Of a stretch of DNA of 64,000 nt, positions 12,055-23,338 are shown piece after piece. Below the pieces are notes generated by a model, which saw only the letters and a list, made by a program, of their open reading frames with translations, searched no databases and was not told where the DNA came from. The translations under genes were made by a program, and so were the position numbers. How positions within the stretch are numbered: the stretch's first letter is position 1; every line of letters begins with the position of its first letter. The stretch covers positions 1,364,001 to 1,428,000 of the forward strand of contig JAGYVD010000004.1 of the NCBI GenBank assembly GCA_021209875.1, given 5' to 3'. This DNA is from Rosellinia necatrix (Eukaryota; Ascomycota; Sordariomycetes; Xylariales; Xylariaceae).

Positions 12055-14955
12055 TTTGCCTGCCAAAACGTTGCCACCATGTAGTAAGGTATCCGAAATA
12101 TATCCTATCCTAAATTTCACGGATACCTTCATGGGAATTTGTGGGGCTTTCTATATTCACGTTCTAGTGAATCTTCGGAAGCTATAAACGTCTACTGACT
12201 TTGATTCATCTGTGCTCCTAGTTATGGATAGGAAATAAATCAGCATCTAGAGAGCCAGGCAAGGGTTTCACTTGAGAATTTCGGAAGCTGGGAAAGGAGC
12301 ATTTTAAGATGGAAAATGCAACTATAAGGTGTGGGTCACCCAGTGAAGTACGGGTAAGACCTAGGATTTGGCATGCAAATTGAGAATAAATTGATGTTAA
12401 ATAAACCGTACCCTGACTAATTATTATACCGATAATCGTGAATGAAAGCCCTTTAATGTTCCGTATTTTACATCGGATGGCGGTACCTGCTTTGTATATT
12501 AAGCGCGACACTTTTTGGGGGTGCCGCAGTCATACGATTTCTTTTTTCCGCCAGCTGAAGTTCATTGGCACAGATATTATTCCATTTACTAAAGTCTCAC
12601 AGGTAACTAGTGCCATGATAAGGGTAGCGGAATCCAAGAACCAAATTTCAGACGGAGGTTTAATCCCCGGTATTATACTTAGTACATTTGAGGACCGTCC
12701 AACGTTGACAGAGCCGACACCTTGGGGCGACGATTACCTCACGTGGCAGCCCAGAGCTGTCGCCTTGACCAATTACGAGTATTCCTTTTCTTAGCACAAG
12801 TTAAAACCCCTAGGGATAACAGGAGTAAGACACCCCTGGATTATGCCATCGAGGGTGGAAATAGGGAGGCTGGGGATTTCTTACAACAATATGAGCTGAG
12901 GCTATTCGCGGTTAGGTCAAGATTATTTGGGTAAACTGAAATCGGTTATTTACGACAGGCAGGGGCATTGTGAGTTGAACACGGATAACTGCTATCCTCA
13001 TGTAAGATATCAGATTGTTATTGTAAAATCACGGTGTTACATATAAATCATCAGTGCAGAAATCAAATCGGTGTCAAAATTATTCGCCCGCCATTGTAGA
13101 CAGGAGTTGTCCCTAACCGGGAATTAAACTCCACGAAGCTTCTGGGCTAACGCTTAAGTCGAAGCATACAGAATTTTCCAGTCACTCTTATTCCATAATG
13201 TCGAGAAATTTTCCCATTGCTAGTATGTAGTTTCCTTGTTGCCTTTCGGCCCTTATAGCCCTTCCCTAATGGTACTGAAGCGCTCACTTGAATGAAGATC
13301 AGTAGACCGTCCCTCATCGTCTCTATTCAGACATTCACGTGTGAGGATTAAAGAACCGAGACCGGTCACAATCGCCGTGGCGACCGAACTTCCCGAAATG
13401 TTATCAGTAGAACTGGGATGGGTACTTCGACTGTAACGATATCCGTCCCGTCGATCATGTATTTGTGCTTTTCCGAACTCCGGTGTGTTTTCGAAAGTCA
13501 TAATGCTACTAAAAAACATGGTCGGATGACTATAGAATCGCCGAATAATGACCGTAATTATGATATCGACTCACATGTTTCTGTTATTAGTTATAAATTC
13601 ATTGGCCCTGGTGATGATGTATTGCATGTAAATAATAGCGGTTCAAAATTGAGCGCACCAGCATTATGATACTACTGTAGTCTGCTCCATGATCTGTAAA
13701 CCACAGTTCAAGTCATTCCCCATTCGCTAATAAAAGACTAACCTCCCTTCGAAGTGTACCATGAAGAAGGATTGTGATGCTATCGCGGTCGGTCCCACGG
13801 CCAATTCTCGGACATATATGTCCCGGCATATGTACCCCATGTTTCCATCCCGGTTCCTTCACCTCCGCCCTAACTCCGCTCCCCCAGGTACACTAGTCTG
13901 ATTTAAGCTCAACCCCGGAGTGTTCCAAAAACGATTCATCGTGTGGAATCTAGTTGTAGAATATAGTACTACATACGTAAATACAGAACTGAAGACTGGG
14001 AGTTTTCGTGTCGGGTTGACTATTCGAGACCACCCTGCGACGTAAGCTTGAGGGATACTTGACTGCATATATTACAGCTAACTAACCGAAGATCCCATAT
14101 AGTTATAGAGCGTGCCATTGCCCGTCCCCTCGCCCCTTCGCAGCCTGTCAGGGACGCTCCCGAGATTCACACTTGCCCCTGGGTCCGGCTCTACTACTCA
14201 TGCCACCCACCCGCATAAGCGATGCGAAGTGATCGGGCTTGGAGTGCGGTGTATGGCCGCGAGGGGCCGAGCATATGCAATATGTCATGGCCTAATATGA
14301 CTGATCCGCCAGTGACCCGCGTCGTGAATAAAATCTTCCGTAGGGAGGAATCGACGCGAGGTCCACCCATCTACCACGTGTGTGCCGGGAAACGCCGCGC
14401 CTGTCACACGCCGCCAAGATCTCTTTACCCCAGCTGTCGTCATGGCGTGCATGCATGGCAGCGTAGCAGACTGATGCTGGAACCCGGGGAGGAGGATGCG
14501 GATACTGCTTTGGGGAATCCCATGCCGCCCTCGCTTAGACGCTGGCCGACGAACGCCCGGAGCCAAGCGGCGGACCTGGACCTGGCGATGTTGGCGTCCG
14601 AGAGCTGTTAGCCTCGGGGTGCTTGGCAGCCCAAAATATAGGCCCGTGATTAGAATCGGCGGGGGAAACTAGTATATACATCTCTACGGAGTGCCGAGGA
14701 GGCGCGGGTCTACCGCCCTGGGTCCACGGCTGTATTCGGCACGATTCCATCGGGCCTTCTGGGGCGACGGCGGCCGACGATAGGACATGCTGTCGGATTA
14801 AACGAGGAGTTGAAAAGAGGCGCAGAGGCCCATCGCCTGATATATAAATCAAGGTCGTGTCACGGGAAAGTCTGAGACGCAAGGAGGCTTGAACGTAGGC
14901 GCCAACATACTCACATACTTTCACCCAACCCCTGACCAACACGACCGCAACGAAA
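12055..14955. other. Gene-poor intergenic stretch
   Basis: About 2.9 kb, moderately A+T-rich after CAND1 and more G+C-rich towards the LPMO gene. Only an ankyrin-like scrap (12815-12895) is recognisable. Other short open frames show no domain. The last ~100 bp are the presumed AA13 promoter and leader. Confidence 0.55.
12815..12895 (+). pseudogene. Ankyrin-repeat fragment
   Basis: One frame encodes a stretch matching the ankyrin consensus (TPLDYAIEGGNREAGDFLQ, against the general TPLhxAaxxGhxxivxxLL pattern). It is isolated: upstream and downstream residues in the same frame do not continue the fold and no start or splice signals fit. It is most likely the remnant of an ankyrin-repeat gene. 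The match is a single repeat, so chance resemblance remains possible. Confidence 0.3.
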
Positions 14956-16349
14956 ATGCGAGTCTCGGCCCTAGCACTCGCGACTGGCCTCGTCCCCCCT
15001 TGTGGCCGGGCACGGGTACCTGACCATCCCCAAGAGCCGAACGCGGCTTGGAAGCGAGGTAAGGAATGCTGACCCAACCTCCCCCCTCCCCCCTCCCCCT
15101 TTTCCCCCCATTTCCCCCCAATACCCATCCGCTTGGGGCGCCAATGACTTCGCCAACCCAAACTGACATGAACCCACAGGCCGGCAAGGACACCTGCCCC
15201 GAATGCAGCATCCTAGAGCCGGTGTCGTCCTGGCCGGACCTGGACGCGGCGCCCGTGGGGCGCAGCGGGCCGTGCGGGTACAACGCACGGGTGAGCGTGG
15301 ACTACAACCAGCCGTCGGCGCAGTACGGGTGGGGCGGGACCCCCCGTGGCCAGCTACGCGGCCGGGGACGTGGTGACGGTGGAGTGGTGCGTGGACCACA
15401 ACGGGGACCACGGCGGCATGTTCGCGTACCGGCTGTGCGCGGACCAGGCACTCGTCGACCGGTTCCTCGACCCGGCCTACCTGCCCTCCGAGGCCGAGAA
15501 GCAGGCGGCCGAGGACTGCTTCGAGGCCGGCCTGCTGCCGTGCGCGGACGCGGGCGCCGCCGGCGGGCAGGACTGCGGCTTCAGCCCAGACTGCTCCGCC
15601 GGCCAGGCGTGCTGGCGCAACGACTGGTTCTCGTGCAACGCGTTCGGCGCCAGCTCCCGGCGCGGGTGCCAGGGCGTCGATGACGCGCCGCTGGGGTCCT
15701 GCTTCACCACCATCGCTGGCGGCTACACCGTCACCAAGAAGATCCGCATCCCCGCCGGCTTCCCCGCCAGCAACCACACCCTGCTGAGCTTCAAGTGGAA
15801 CTCGTTCCAGACGGGCCAGATCTACCTCAGCTGCGCCGACATCGCCATCACGGGTCCCGGCGGCGGCGGCGGCGGCGGGAACCCCACGACGACCACTACG
15901 CTGTCCACGGCCACGAGGACGACCACGTCGGCGACGTCATCGGGAACCTCGTGCGCACTCGACAGCGTGACGGTGACGTTCAACGAGATCGTCACGACGA
16001 TCTAGTACGTAACCCCCTCACTATCTCAACCCGGATCTGACCCCTTTTTCTCCTTCCCCCCCTCCCCTTTTACAGCGGTCAGACGATCAAGGTAGTCGGC
16101 TCGATCCCCGAGCTCGGCGGCTGGGACGTGTCGGCGGCGCCGGCGCTCTCGGCCGAGCGGTACACGGACGCGAGCCACCTGTGGACGGGCGCGGTGCGGC
16201 TGGCGCCGGGCGCCTCGTTCCAGTACAAGTTCGTCAACGTCGCCGCCTCGGGCGGCGGCGTGACCTGGGAGAGCGATCCGAACCGGGCCTTCGCCGTCCC
16301 TGCCACCGGCTGCGACGCCGCGCTCACCGTCGGCTCCACATGGCGGTGA
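14956..16349 (+). CDS. AA13 starch-active lytic polysaccharide monooxygenase with CBM20
   Basis: Secreted copper enzyme that oxidatively cleaves starch or amylose. Exons are 14956-15058, 15180-16004 and 16076-16349. A ~19-residue signal peptide precedes the mature N-terminal histidine ([10 protein letters not shown]), needed for the copper histidine brace. The second brace histidine lies in [12 protein letters not shown], and the axial tyrosine candidate in [15 protein letters not shown] Gly run and Thr/Ser linker lead to a C-terminal CBM20 starch-binding domain ([15 protein letters not shown] to the end). Two six-C runs (14994-14999 and 15340-15345) each carry one base too many for the conserved frame. 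Removing one C from each gives an exact 400-codon reading including stop with all splice phases matching. These are probably homopolymer sequence errors, or else a twice-frameshifted pseudogene. Confidence 0.9.
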
Positions 16350-17224
16350 TGGGGATGGTACAGCACGGCATGGCACGGCATGGTATGGCATGAGATAAGA
16401 ACAGCGCCACCCGGCGACTGTTCTGACATCAGCCGTTCTTCGCTCCCCCACGGGTTTTGGACGACGCCTTTTCACTGTTGAATAGTAGTGGCGTGTGCTG
16501 CACTGGGGGATGGTTGTATGTGTGTGTCCAGGTTCATGGACCATGGAGCATACGCTAGAGTGGACGACTATGGCGGACATGAGTAGTGGGAGGTGGGCAT
16601 AAAGGAGCTAATTTGGCTGGGGGATTCATGCGAAGGACTTCACTACTCATGTGTATTATTATCATTTTCGTTAAGACGATCGCTGGTTTGACTTGCGCAG
16701 CTATGAATATCTGAGGCGGATATAGTATTAGCTGATCGCGTTACCGCCCGTCTCCGGTCAACGTCTTAGCTCTGTACCTGCCCTACCACTGCAATTAGCA
16801 AAGTGACTAGGTACCTCTAAGCTTCCTGGCCTTAATCATCATAAACAACATTAGTCAACATCATTCGCAACCCAACAAGGTCCTTCCTTATGTATTGCTA
16901 AATTAGTTTTCACCCAAGTTACTGAAGAAATCGCATGGCAAGACAAATATCATTTCACAAAGTCAATTAAAACGAAGCCCTTCAAACCCAAGTTCGTTAC
17001 ATCTATTAGACTAAAGAAGACATTCCCATGCCAGCCCGGGCCCCTTGAGGGGCCTCACATTTCCTACATAATTATCCAGATTGAGTGATAACATGTTGGC
17101 CGTGATCATGATCGTCACCGCTAGTATTGCAAGCGCAGCGACATCCTCGCTTCCATAGACCTTCAGAAAAGAACCAGATTGTAGGGATATGCTTTAGATC
17201 GGCCGGGTACTGGAGGCCTGTCAG
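16350..17224. other. Intergenic
   Basis: 3' flank of the AA13 gene, with a short ATGGC/ACGGCATGGC-type repetition right after the stop (near 16360-16390). No gene is seen. Confidence 0.6.
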
Positions 17225-17780
17225 TTAGCACACCTTGATTTTTGGAGGAAGATCACTACCCACGTCTTCAGGCTTCAGATTGATGTTGGGCCTGCCCAGC
17301 GTGAATTCGCATGGGCCTTGAAAATCCTCTCCAGGGTATCGGGCTAAGCCGATCGTATTGGTCAGACCACGCATGTCGAGTTCATACTTGAACTTGACAA
17401 TGAACTTGAGAACCGCTTGGGAGAAAGGAGCGTCCTGTTTTTTTAGCATATCGGGAGTCAGTCGGCTTCAGGAGTCCGTCCTTGTCGAAAGCCCAGGCGG
17501 ATGGCTTGGGGTTCTGCATTCCAGGAATCACTCCATCCTAAGGAATCGAGGTGCTCTGATAATCGACCAGCTTCTCGCCAGATTCAAGATCAAAATGATG
17601 GTGCAGCATGGACAACCCGAATGTTCGGTCCATACCTTTCTTGACAAAAAAATCTCTGAAGAATTTGATGACGAGATCTTCTCCCATTGCGATCTCAAGA
17701 AATTTCGTCTTTGCTTCCTTCAAAGTCGGACGGCTCTGGATGTGAGCGTGCGAATAAGGAGCGAGGATCGCAGTGGCCAT
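17225..17780 (-). pseudogene. Broken conserved fungal protein, unknown function
   Basis: The 5' part starts at an ATG at 17780 (APYSHAHIQSRPTLKEA, then GLSMLHHHFDLESGEKLVDY). It resembles a fungal family of ~180-190-residue proteins I know only as uncharacterised. The frame is interrupted by TAG at 17538-17540, where the family pattern suggests Trp. It then continues in frame (NPKPSAWAFDKDGLLKPT) until a seven-T run at 17438-17444 (seven A on the coding strand), where one base too many shifts the frame. The C-terminal half (GLARYPGEDFQGPCEFTLGR) then runs to a stop at 17225. With both lesions the product would be truncated at 80 residues. The Trp-to-stop change would be a G-to-A transition. 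Confidence 0.6.
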
Positions 17781-17887
17781 TTTTGAGGAGATGAAAGTGA
17801 AAGTGTAATAGGAGACTGTTTATAAAATAATGTCGAGGGAGTATGGGTAACGGTCTAGAAGGCGATCCGAGACGGAAGTTGGGACTA

Positions 17888-19011
17888 TTAAATATCCATT
17901 AGTTGGCTGTGTGGTATTCCCACGCCGTTCGAAGGCTCTCGTGTCCAAAACCAACCCATGGTCGCTTTTACGTCATTACAAATATCCTTTAACAAATATG
18001 TACCTAGACCTGGTATTAGGTACTGTCGCTCTTGTGCTTGGAGTACCCGCGCTGCCTTTTGGTAATAATCCAGACTTTTATGCGTAACTCCCAACTTATA
18101 CCATATATCACATAAGAAAGGCAGACCACGCCACAAGTGAAAACTTCCTCTTCTAATGGATTATACCTCCTATTCCATTCCACAGCGGACTCCCAGATCA
18201 GGACAGTATCCGCCAAGCTCGAGGACATGGGAGCGATCCGTGCTGAAGCGATAATTGCCCTCACATGGCTATGCTTGTCGATTATATCTGGACGAGACAA
18301 GTGGCCGTAGAGGGTCAAAAGCTCTCGGACCTAAAGATTAGCGTGATGGTATTGGCCTTGCAAGATGCAAACTTCAACACAAGATGAGTGTAACCGGCGG
18401 AACCCTCGACAATTCCGGGGGCAAGATTGCCTTTGGCGTACAATTTCTGGTTCGACGAATGCTCTTGCCTGGGAAAGATAGCCGGCCTGTGGTCGTAGAT
18501 AGGCCATTTCGCAGTATGTGTCTGCGACTGCCGACTTGACGAGATAACCTTCTAGGCTCGCTGAGTCCAGCATCTCTAAGGCAAGTTTCAAAACATACTA
18601 CCGCCTCCTCGAAACGACCTTCACCCCGCAAGATACGGCCTATAGAGAAGACTTGATCCATTTCTTGACCTCGTTATGCGCCTCCGAGAAATGGAATGTA
18701 TATATATGGTTGACAGCTTGTGACAAATGTAAGGCTGCGGACTCTTCACATAGTGTTTCTCTTGGTATGATGAGTAGGCTAGATAAGAGCAGACGCATCT
18801 GGATACTCTGTCCGTAGGTGGCATCAGCCCTCTGCTTCAGCAATTCATAGGCTCCGCCAGGTCCCCAAGCTGGCTCTAAAGCTGGGTGATTCGCCTTCTG
18901 ATTTTCGCGGCAAAGCTCCGCGAAGAAGTGGTTTGTAGAATTGACTTCATCGTAGGGTGTAATCTCCTCGCCACCCACAGGGTTCTCGAGTGACAAACAC
19001 AGTATCGCCAT
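17888..19011 (-). pseudogene. Degenerate TPR-like fungal protein
   Basis: Consecutive minus-strand segments in different frames read as one helical-repeat protein. The segments are an N-terminal part with AWGPGGAYELLKQRADATYG and HLSQAVNHIYTFHFSEAHNEV, then DQVFSIGRILRGEGRFEEA, then ADTYCEMAYL with QARAFVEPEIVRQRQSCPR, then LLTLYGHLSRPDIIDKHSHV, then SLDYYQKAARVLQ. The helix-turn-helix spacing fits tetratricopeptide-type repeats. Frame changes are needed near 18655, 18555 and 18125, and there is an in-frame TAG at 18331-18333. With several lesions this is a pseudogene rather than an assembly slip. It neighbours the broken gene at 17.2-17.8 kb on the same strand, so the whole patch may be decaying. 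Confidence 0.55.
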
Positions 19012-19252
19012 CAGGCGTAGCCGCCAGCTCTCCTGCCTGTTGGATTCTCAGCGGTTAGACAAGAGACTTGTATCGCGCAGCAGATGAACGGTGTGATCTC
19101 CCATAGCTTGTGTGCTTCGTCCTGTAAGTCTTACGACAATCGTCGCACTTTCGATAGAATCTAAGCTCTTTAATCATAATTGATGTACGATGGGGGAAAT
19201 GAGACATTGATCATTGGCCATGGCAGTGGTGACCCCACTACAAACCTATACG

Positions 19253-19648
19253 TTAGTCAGTCTTCATGATGCCATATATATCAACTGCCTCCATCCTCAG
19301 AGATCTTAAGAGGCCGCTGGCAAGTCCACGTTCTCGGTAATCATGACATCGCACTATTGTCACACTTCCAACGACAAACGAATGCTTTCCCAGCAAGCCG
19401 CCCGTCGACCATTCCCTGGTATATGAGCATGTTGCGTTGTCTGGTAGGTATTGCTCCCGAAGCCTACGCACACCAAACTTGATGTAGATGTAGACATCAA
19501 TCTCATATAGTACAATATTATTTGTTTGTGAGGCGCGAGGCGGTAGCATATCACAAAATATTGCTGCAACACTAACCACAACACCATCGTTACCAGACAA
19601 AGTATGGATCGTCAAGTCGAGAACTTGGCCGTTCATGGTCACTTGCAT
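19253..19648 (-). CDS. Hypothetical protein with GNAT-like motif
   Basis: 131-residue reading frame from an ATG at 19648. Near its C-terminus the segment FVVGSVTIVRCHDYRERGLASGLL looks like motif A of GNAT acyltransferases: a strand, then V-R-x-x-x-Y-R-x-R-G-x-A-x-x-L-L that binds the acyl-CoA pyrophosphate. The rest of the domain is not clear, so this may be a fragment of a decayed acetyltransferase. It lies beside two other broken minus-strand genes. Confidence 0.3.
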   Translation of the reverse strand: MQVTMNGQVLDLTIHTLSGNDGVVVSVAAIFCDMLPPRASQTNNIVLYEIDVYIYIKFGVRRLREQYLPDNATCSYTREWSTGGLLGKHSFVVGSVTIVRCHDYRERGLASGLLRSLRMEAVDIYGIMKTD

Positions 19649-20415
19649 ATTGCCACAGTCGTACTATGGCACCTCTACGGAGTATCTGGACAACAGATTA
19701 CGCATTAGACACGAGGTGGTAATGGTGCCATCGGGCATCACCAAACAAATATAAGACGTTGGCTTAGATTCTCCAGATCGTGCTTCGGTTGGATAGGCGC
19801 ATAATCTGTGTAAACAGAGACTTAGTCTAGACCATCGATATTACGGTAACTATCTGAATGTAATGATGTCGTACCATACCACTGAACCGTTTGGTAAAAA
19901 TCGACTTCACTAGTCCGATTGTGTTCCCGAATTGTGTGACCGAAATACGAATCCAACGATGTAAATCTTGTTTCACAAGGAATCTCGCCAGGTAAGTGAA
20001 CGAACCATTTTTATCAACGCCAATTAGCATAGGATCGTTCAAGTGTTGTATAGACTGTCGGTCTTGAGAAAGGAACTTCACTGTGGGCCGATTTGCCTGA
20101 ACCTATTCGACATGACTAGAGGTAGTCCGATTTCTTGCACGACTCTCTCACATGTGCTCCACAGAATGCTTGCACGAAGACTCGTAAACGACCGTTCGGC
20201 GGCCTCCCTCGAAAATTTATTCATTCACGACTGATCCGCTAAATAGAGGAATCGTACGCTGGCTTACGGGAAGTAAAGACATCATGTTTCATAGCCGGAA
20301 ATTTTATAAAGGTCGCTAGCAACCATGCACAATTCACGAGATATCCGAGTCTCCGTACACTACGTGTCAGATTAGTCGATAACCCTATATCTTGACAATT
20401 CTAAGACAACTTACA
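19649..20415. other. Intergenic
   Basis: Short minus-strand open frames (for example around 19827-20081) show no recognisable domain. The last ~100 bp form the leader of the secreted-protein gene. Confidence 0.5.
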
Positions 20416-21110
20416 ATGCAGCCATATGGATTATTGCAGGCTATGCTCCTCACCGGTGCTATCGCAGCTCGGAAGGATCCCCGACAGGTCATCGTGACAG
20501 TCACCGAAGGCGTCCCGCCTCTCCCTACTACCTCTCCCAGTGCTCCTTCTCCCGTACCCCTTTCAGCGCCAACAGTTCCTTGGCAGCAGACATCCGCGGT
20601 CTCCGTGCCAACCCCAATACCGACTATAATTCCAGTATCATCTTTTTCCAGCTCTAGCTCAGGTGGGCTCTCTCTACCACCATTGCCACCATCGTCTCCA
20701 AGCTCCTCATCTGCTGCGCCCGCTTCCACCGGGTCCGGAAGCGTGGGAGCTGGCAAGTGTGGAAAGGGCTACACTTACTGCGGCTACATGTTAACTGGCA
20801 CTCATAGTACGTTCAATTCAGTTGATTCTCCCAGCTCTCTATATCCATCCAACAGCCTATACTTGCTATTTATTAACAACGGCCGGACCTAGACTTCCCG
20901 CAGAATGAGGTTGACAGGTCTTATTGTAACGGGCTCCCAGAGCTTTGTTCGGGGGGCAACCATAAGACAAATATCGGTCAGGCCGTCTTCGTCTGCATGG
21001 ATGATCAACCTTCAACTATTCAGCTCATATGTGCTTGTGGCGGCACATGCTTGAATAACGCCACGACTAACTACATTGCCCATTGCGATAAACCTTGTGT
21101 CAATGCCTAG
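20416..21110 (+). CDS. Secreted Ser/Pro-rich protein with Cys-rich C-terminal domain
   Basis: Two exons (20416-20806 and 20893-21110; GTACGT donor, CTAG acceptor) encode 202 residues. A short hydrophobic N-terminus (LLQAMLLTGAIAA) suggests a signal peptide. Residues ~25-115 are Ser/Thr/Pro-rich and probably heavily O-glycosylated. The C-terminal ~85 residues carry ten cysteines (CGKGYTYCGY, NEVDRSYC, AVFVCMDD, LICACGGTCLNN, HCDKPC) in a pattern common to small secreted fungal proteins of unknown function. The downstream acceptor CCCGCAG would break phase, so the earlier one was chosen. It could act at the cell wall or as an effector; the sequence does not decide. Confidence 0.75.
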
Positions 21111-22267
21111 GGGAGGGGTTAAGTGGAATGGAAGCATCAGGGTATTTTAAAAGCCGATGATACCTTGGCGCGGGGAAAGTAGTGCTCAACGGGGCTATCT
21201 GCATGGGATTGAAGATTGAAGATTGAAATCCTTGTTGGTTTATTTTTTATTGTTGGGGGGGGGGGCATTGGACACGTCAATTTTGTCATTCCCGCGAGTT
21301 AACGTGTTGCTCAGGACGCTCATTTGAAAATGAAAGTCATATGAAATTATTGTAGTGTTGGCTATGCTCTATCGTGAAGTCAGAACTCCATTCTTGGGTG
21401 GGGTCTCTGTCGGATACAGCTATTTCAACATCTCAAATAGATGAGATTTAATTCTGCTTTGGCAGCGATTCCGGGAGAAATCATACCCAAGGTTAGCTAT
21501 GAGTGAGTAACAGGTGTGCCGGTAAATAATTATTGTGTACAGAGTGGTACTTACAGTGAGCTGTTACACATGTGCCATTTCTGTATTTGATGCCAAAGTT
21601 GCTGTGCATCCCGTACTTTTGACTGAAGCATCCAAGCACGGGATCGAACGGAGCCACCATACCAAGATATTAGACAAGTGCATAGGGTGGTAGGTTGAAT
21701 CTCTACACTTGCATCGAGTAAGTACGGCTTCAAATAAAATTAGAAAAATAAATTTCATTATAATGGGCTTCAATATGATATTCGCTTGTCAATTTCTAGA
21801 CGTTACTTGCTTTTCACCGCGATGAGCGAGTCGTATGTCATTCTTTGGGACAGTACAGGGTAACCTGGCTCCCCAAGGGGGAAATAGTGGAGGAGGGGGG
21901 CGCTATGCGATCTCGCCCCGCGATCGTTTTTTTGCCCCACCAAAACTTCGCATCTTCAGAGACCAACAGGCAATCGCTTCTCAACCTCCCATCGTCTCAG
22001 CTATTTCTCATTTCTCCCGTCTGTGGAAATCAGACCCGTTATCTCCTCCAATTCGACAACCCATCTCAGAAGATATAAGTGCGACCACCACCAATTGACC
22101 GTTCCCTCCAGTCAACAACGATAGTTCCCCTCGATCGGAACCCCCCTCCTCCCCGCCCTCCCCCGGCCGAGCCATCCGTGAACGGCATCCATCCTCACTA
22201 CGCCACGCACAAAGCGCCCTCTCCCTCTTCCTCTCCCTCCTCCTCTTCCTCTTCTCCGATCACCGCA
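21111..22267. other. Intergenic, HMBS 5' region
   Basis: Contains a ten-G run near 21256 and, from about 22130, a pyrimidine-rich leader before the porphobilinogen deaminase start. No gene is seen, although the HMBS frame stays open upstream of its ATG without a further ATG. Confidence 0.6.
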
Positions 22268-23338
22268 ATGTCCGCCCCAGCCACTCAACCAATCACAACC
22301 CCCTCGGCCGACGGCGCGCCGGAGCGGCGGCCCCTGGTGCGCATCGGCACGCGCAAGTCGGCGCTGGCCATGATCCAGGCGGACTGGGTGGCGGAGTCGC
22401 TGCGGGCGCTGCACCCGGGGGTGGACTTCGAGGTGCGGGGGATGCTGTCGGCGGCGGACCGGGACAAGATCACGGCGCTGTACAAGCTGGGGGGCAAGGG
22501 GCTGTGGACGAACGAGCTGGAGGCGGCGCTCGTGGCGGGCGAGCTGGACATCATCGTGCACTGCGCCAAGGACATGCCGACGTCGCTCCCGGTCGGCTGC
22601 GCGCTCGCGTGCTTCACGGCGCGCGAGGACCCGCGCGACGTCGTCGTCGTGAAGCGGGCGCTCGAGGGCACCTACGCGTCGCTCGCGGACCTGCCGGCCG
22701 GCGCCGTCGTCGGCACGAGCAGCGTGCGCCGCATGGCGCAGATCCGCCGGCGCTACCCGGCGCTCGCCTTCCGCGACGTGCGCGGCAACATCGACACGCG
22801 GCTGCAGAAGCTCGACGCCGACGACGGCGGCTTCCACGCGCTCATCCTCGCGGCCGCGGGCCTGCACCGCTCGGGCCGCCGCGCCCGCATCGCCCAGTAC
22901 CTCGAGGCCGACATGCCCGGCGGCGGCATGCTGTACGCCGTCGGCCAGGGCGGCCTGGGCATCGAGGCGCGCGCCGGCGACGCCGACGTCGTCGCGCTCC
23001 TGCGCCCGCTGCAGGACGAGCGCGCCATGCTGGCCATCGAGGCCGAGCGCAGCGTCATGCGCACGCTCGAGGGCGGCTGCAGCGTCCCCATCGGCGTCGA
23101 GACCGCCTGGCTCGAGGGCGACCGGCTGCGCCTCGCCGGCTGCGTCGTCAGCGTCGGGGGCACCGAGGCCGCCGACGCCGAGGCCGTCGAGGTCGTCGCC
23201 ACGAGGGAGCAGGCCGTCGAGTTCGGGAAGCGCGTCGCCCAGATGCTCGTCGACAACGGCGCCCAGGCCATCCTCGACGTCATCAACGCGGACCGCGAGG
23301 GCACAAGGGACAAGGCGGAGCCGTGGGTGCCGGCGTAG
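22268..23338 (+). CDS. HEM3: Porphobilinogen deaminase (hydroxymethylbilane synthase)
   Basis: Third-stage heme biosynthesis enzyme that condenses four porphobilinogens into hydroxymethylbilane, cytosolic in fungi. Intronless, 356 residues. Visible motifs are RIGTRKSALAMIQ (25-37), HCAKDMPTSLP carrying the catalytic Asp of the HSxKD-type motif, GTSSVRRMAQIRRR and VRGNIDTRLQKL for acetate/propionate side-chain binding, and TLEGGCSVPIG with Cys271, the attachment site of the dipyrromethane cofactor. The ATG at 22268 is the first in frame; the frame upstream is open but begins with no ATG, so a longer product is unlikely. Third codon positions are almost all G or C, unlike CAND1 or the transhydrogenase nearby. 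Confidence 0.95.
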   Translation: MSAPATQPITTPSADGAPERRPLVRIGTRKSALAMIQADWVAESLRALHPGVDFEVRGMLSAADRDKITALYKLGGKGLWTNELEAALVAGELDIIVHCAKDMPTSLPVGCALACFTAREDPRDVVVVKRALEGTYASLADLPAGAVVGTSSVRRMAQIRRRYPALAFRDVRGNIDTRLQKLDADDGGFHALILAAAGLHRSGRRARIAQYLEADMPGGGMLYAVGQGGLGIEARAGDADVVALLRPLQDERAMLAIEAERSVMRTLEGGCSVPIGVETAWLEGDRLRLAGCVVSVGGTEAADAEAVEVVATREQAVEFGKRVAQMLVDNGAQAILDVINADREGTRDKAEPWVPA

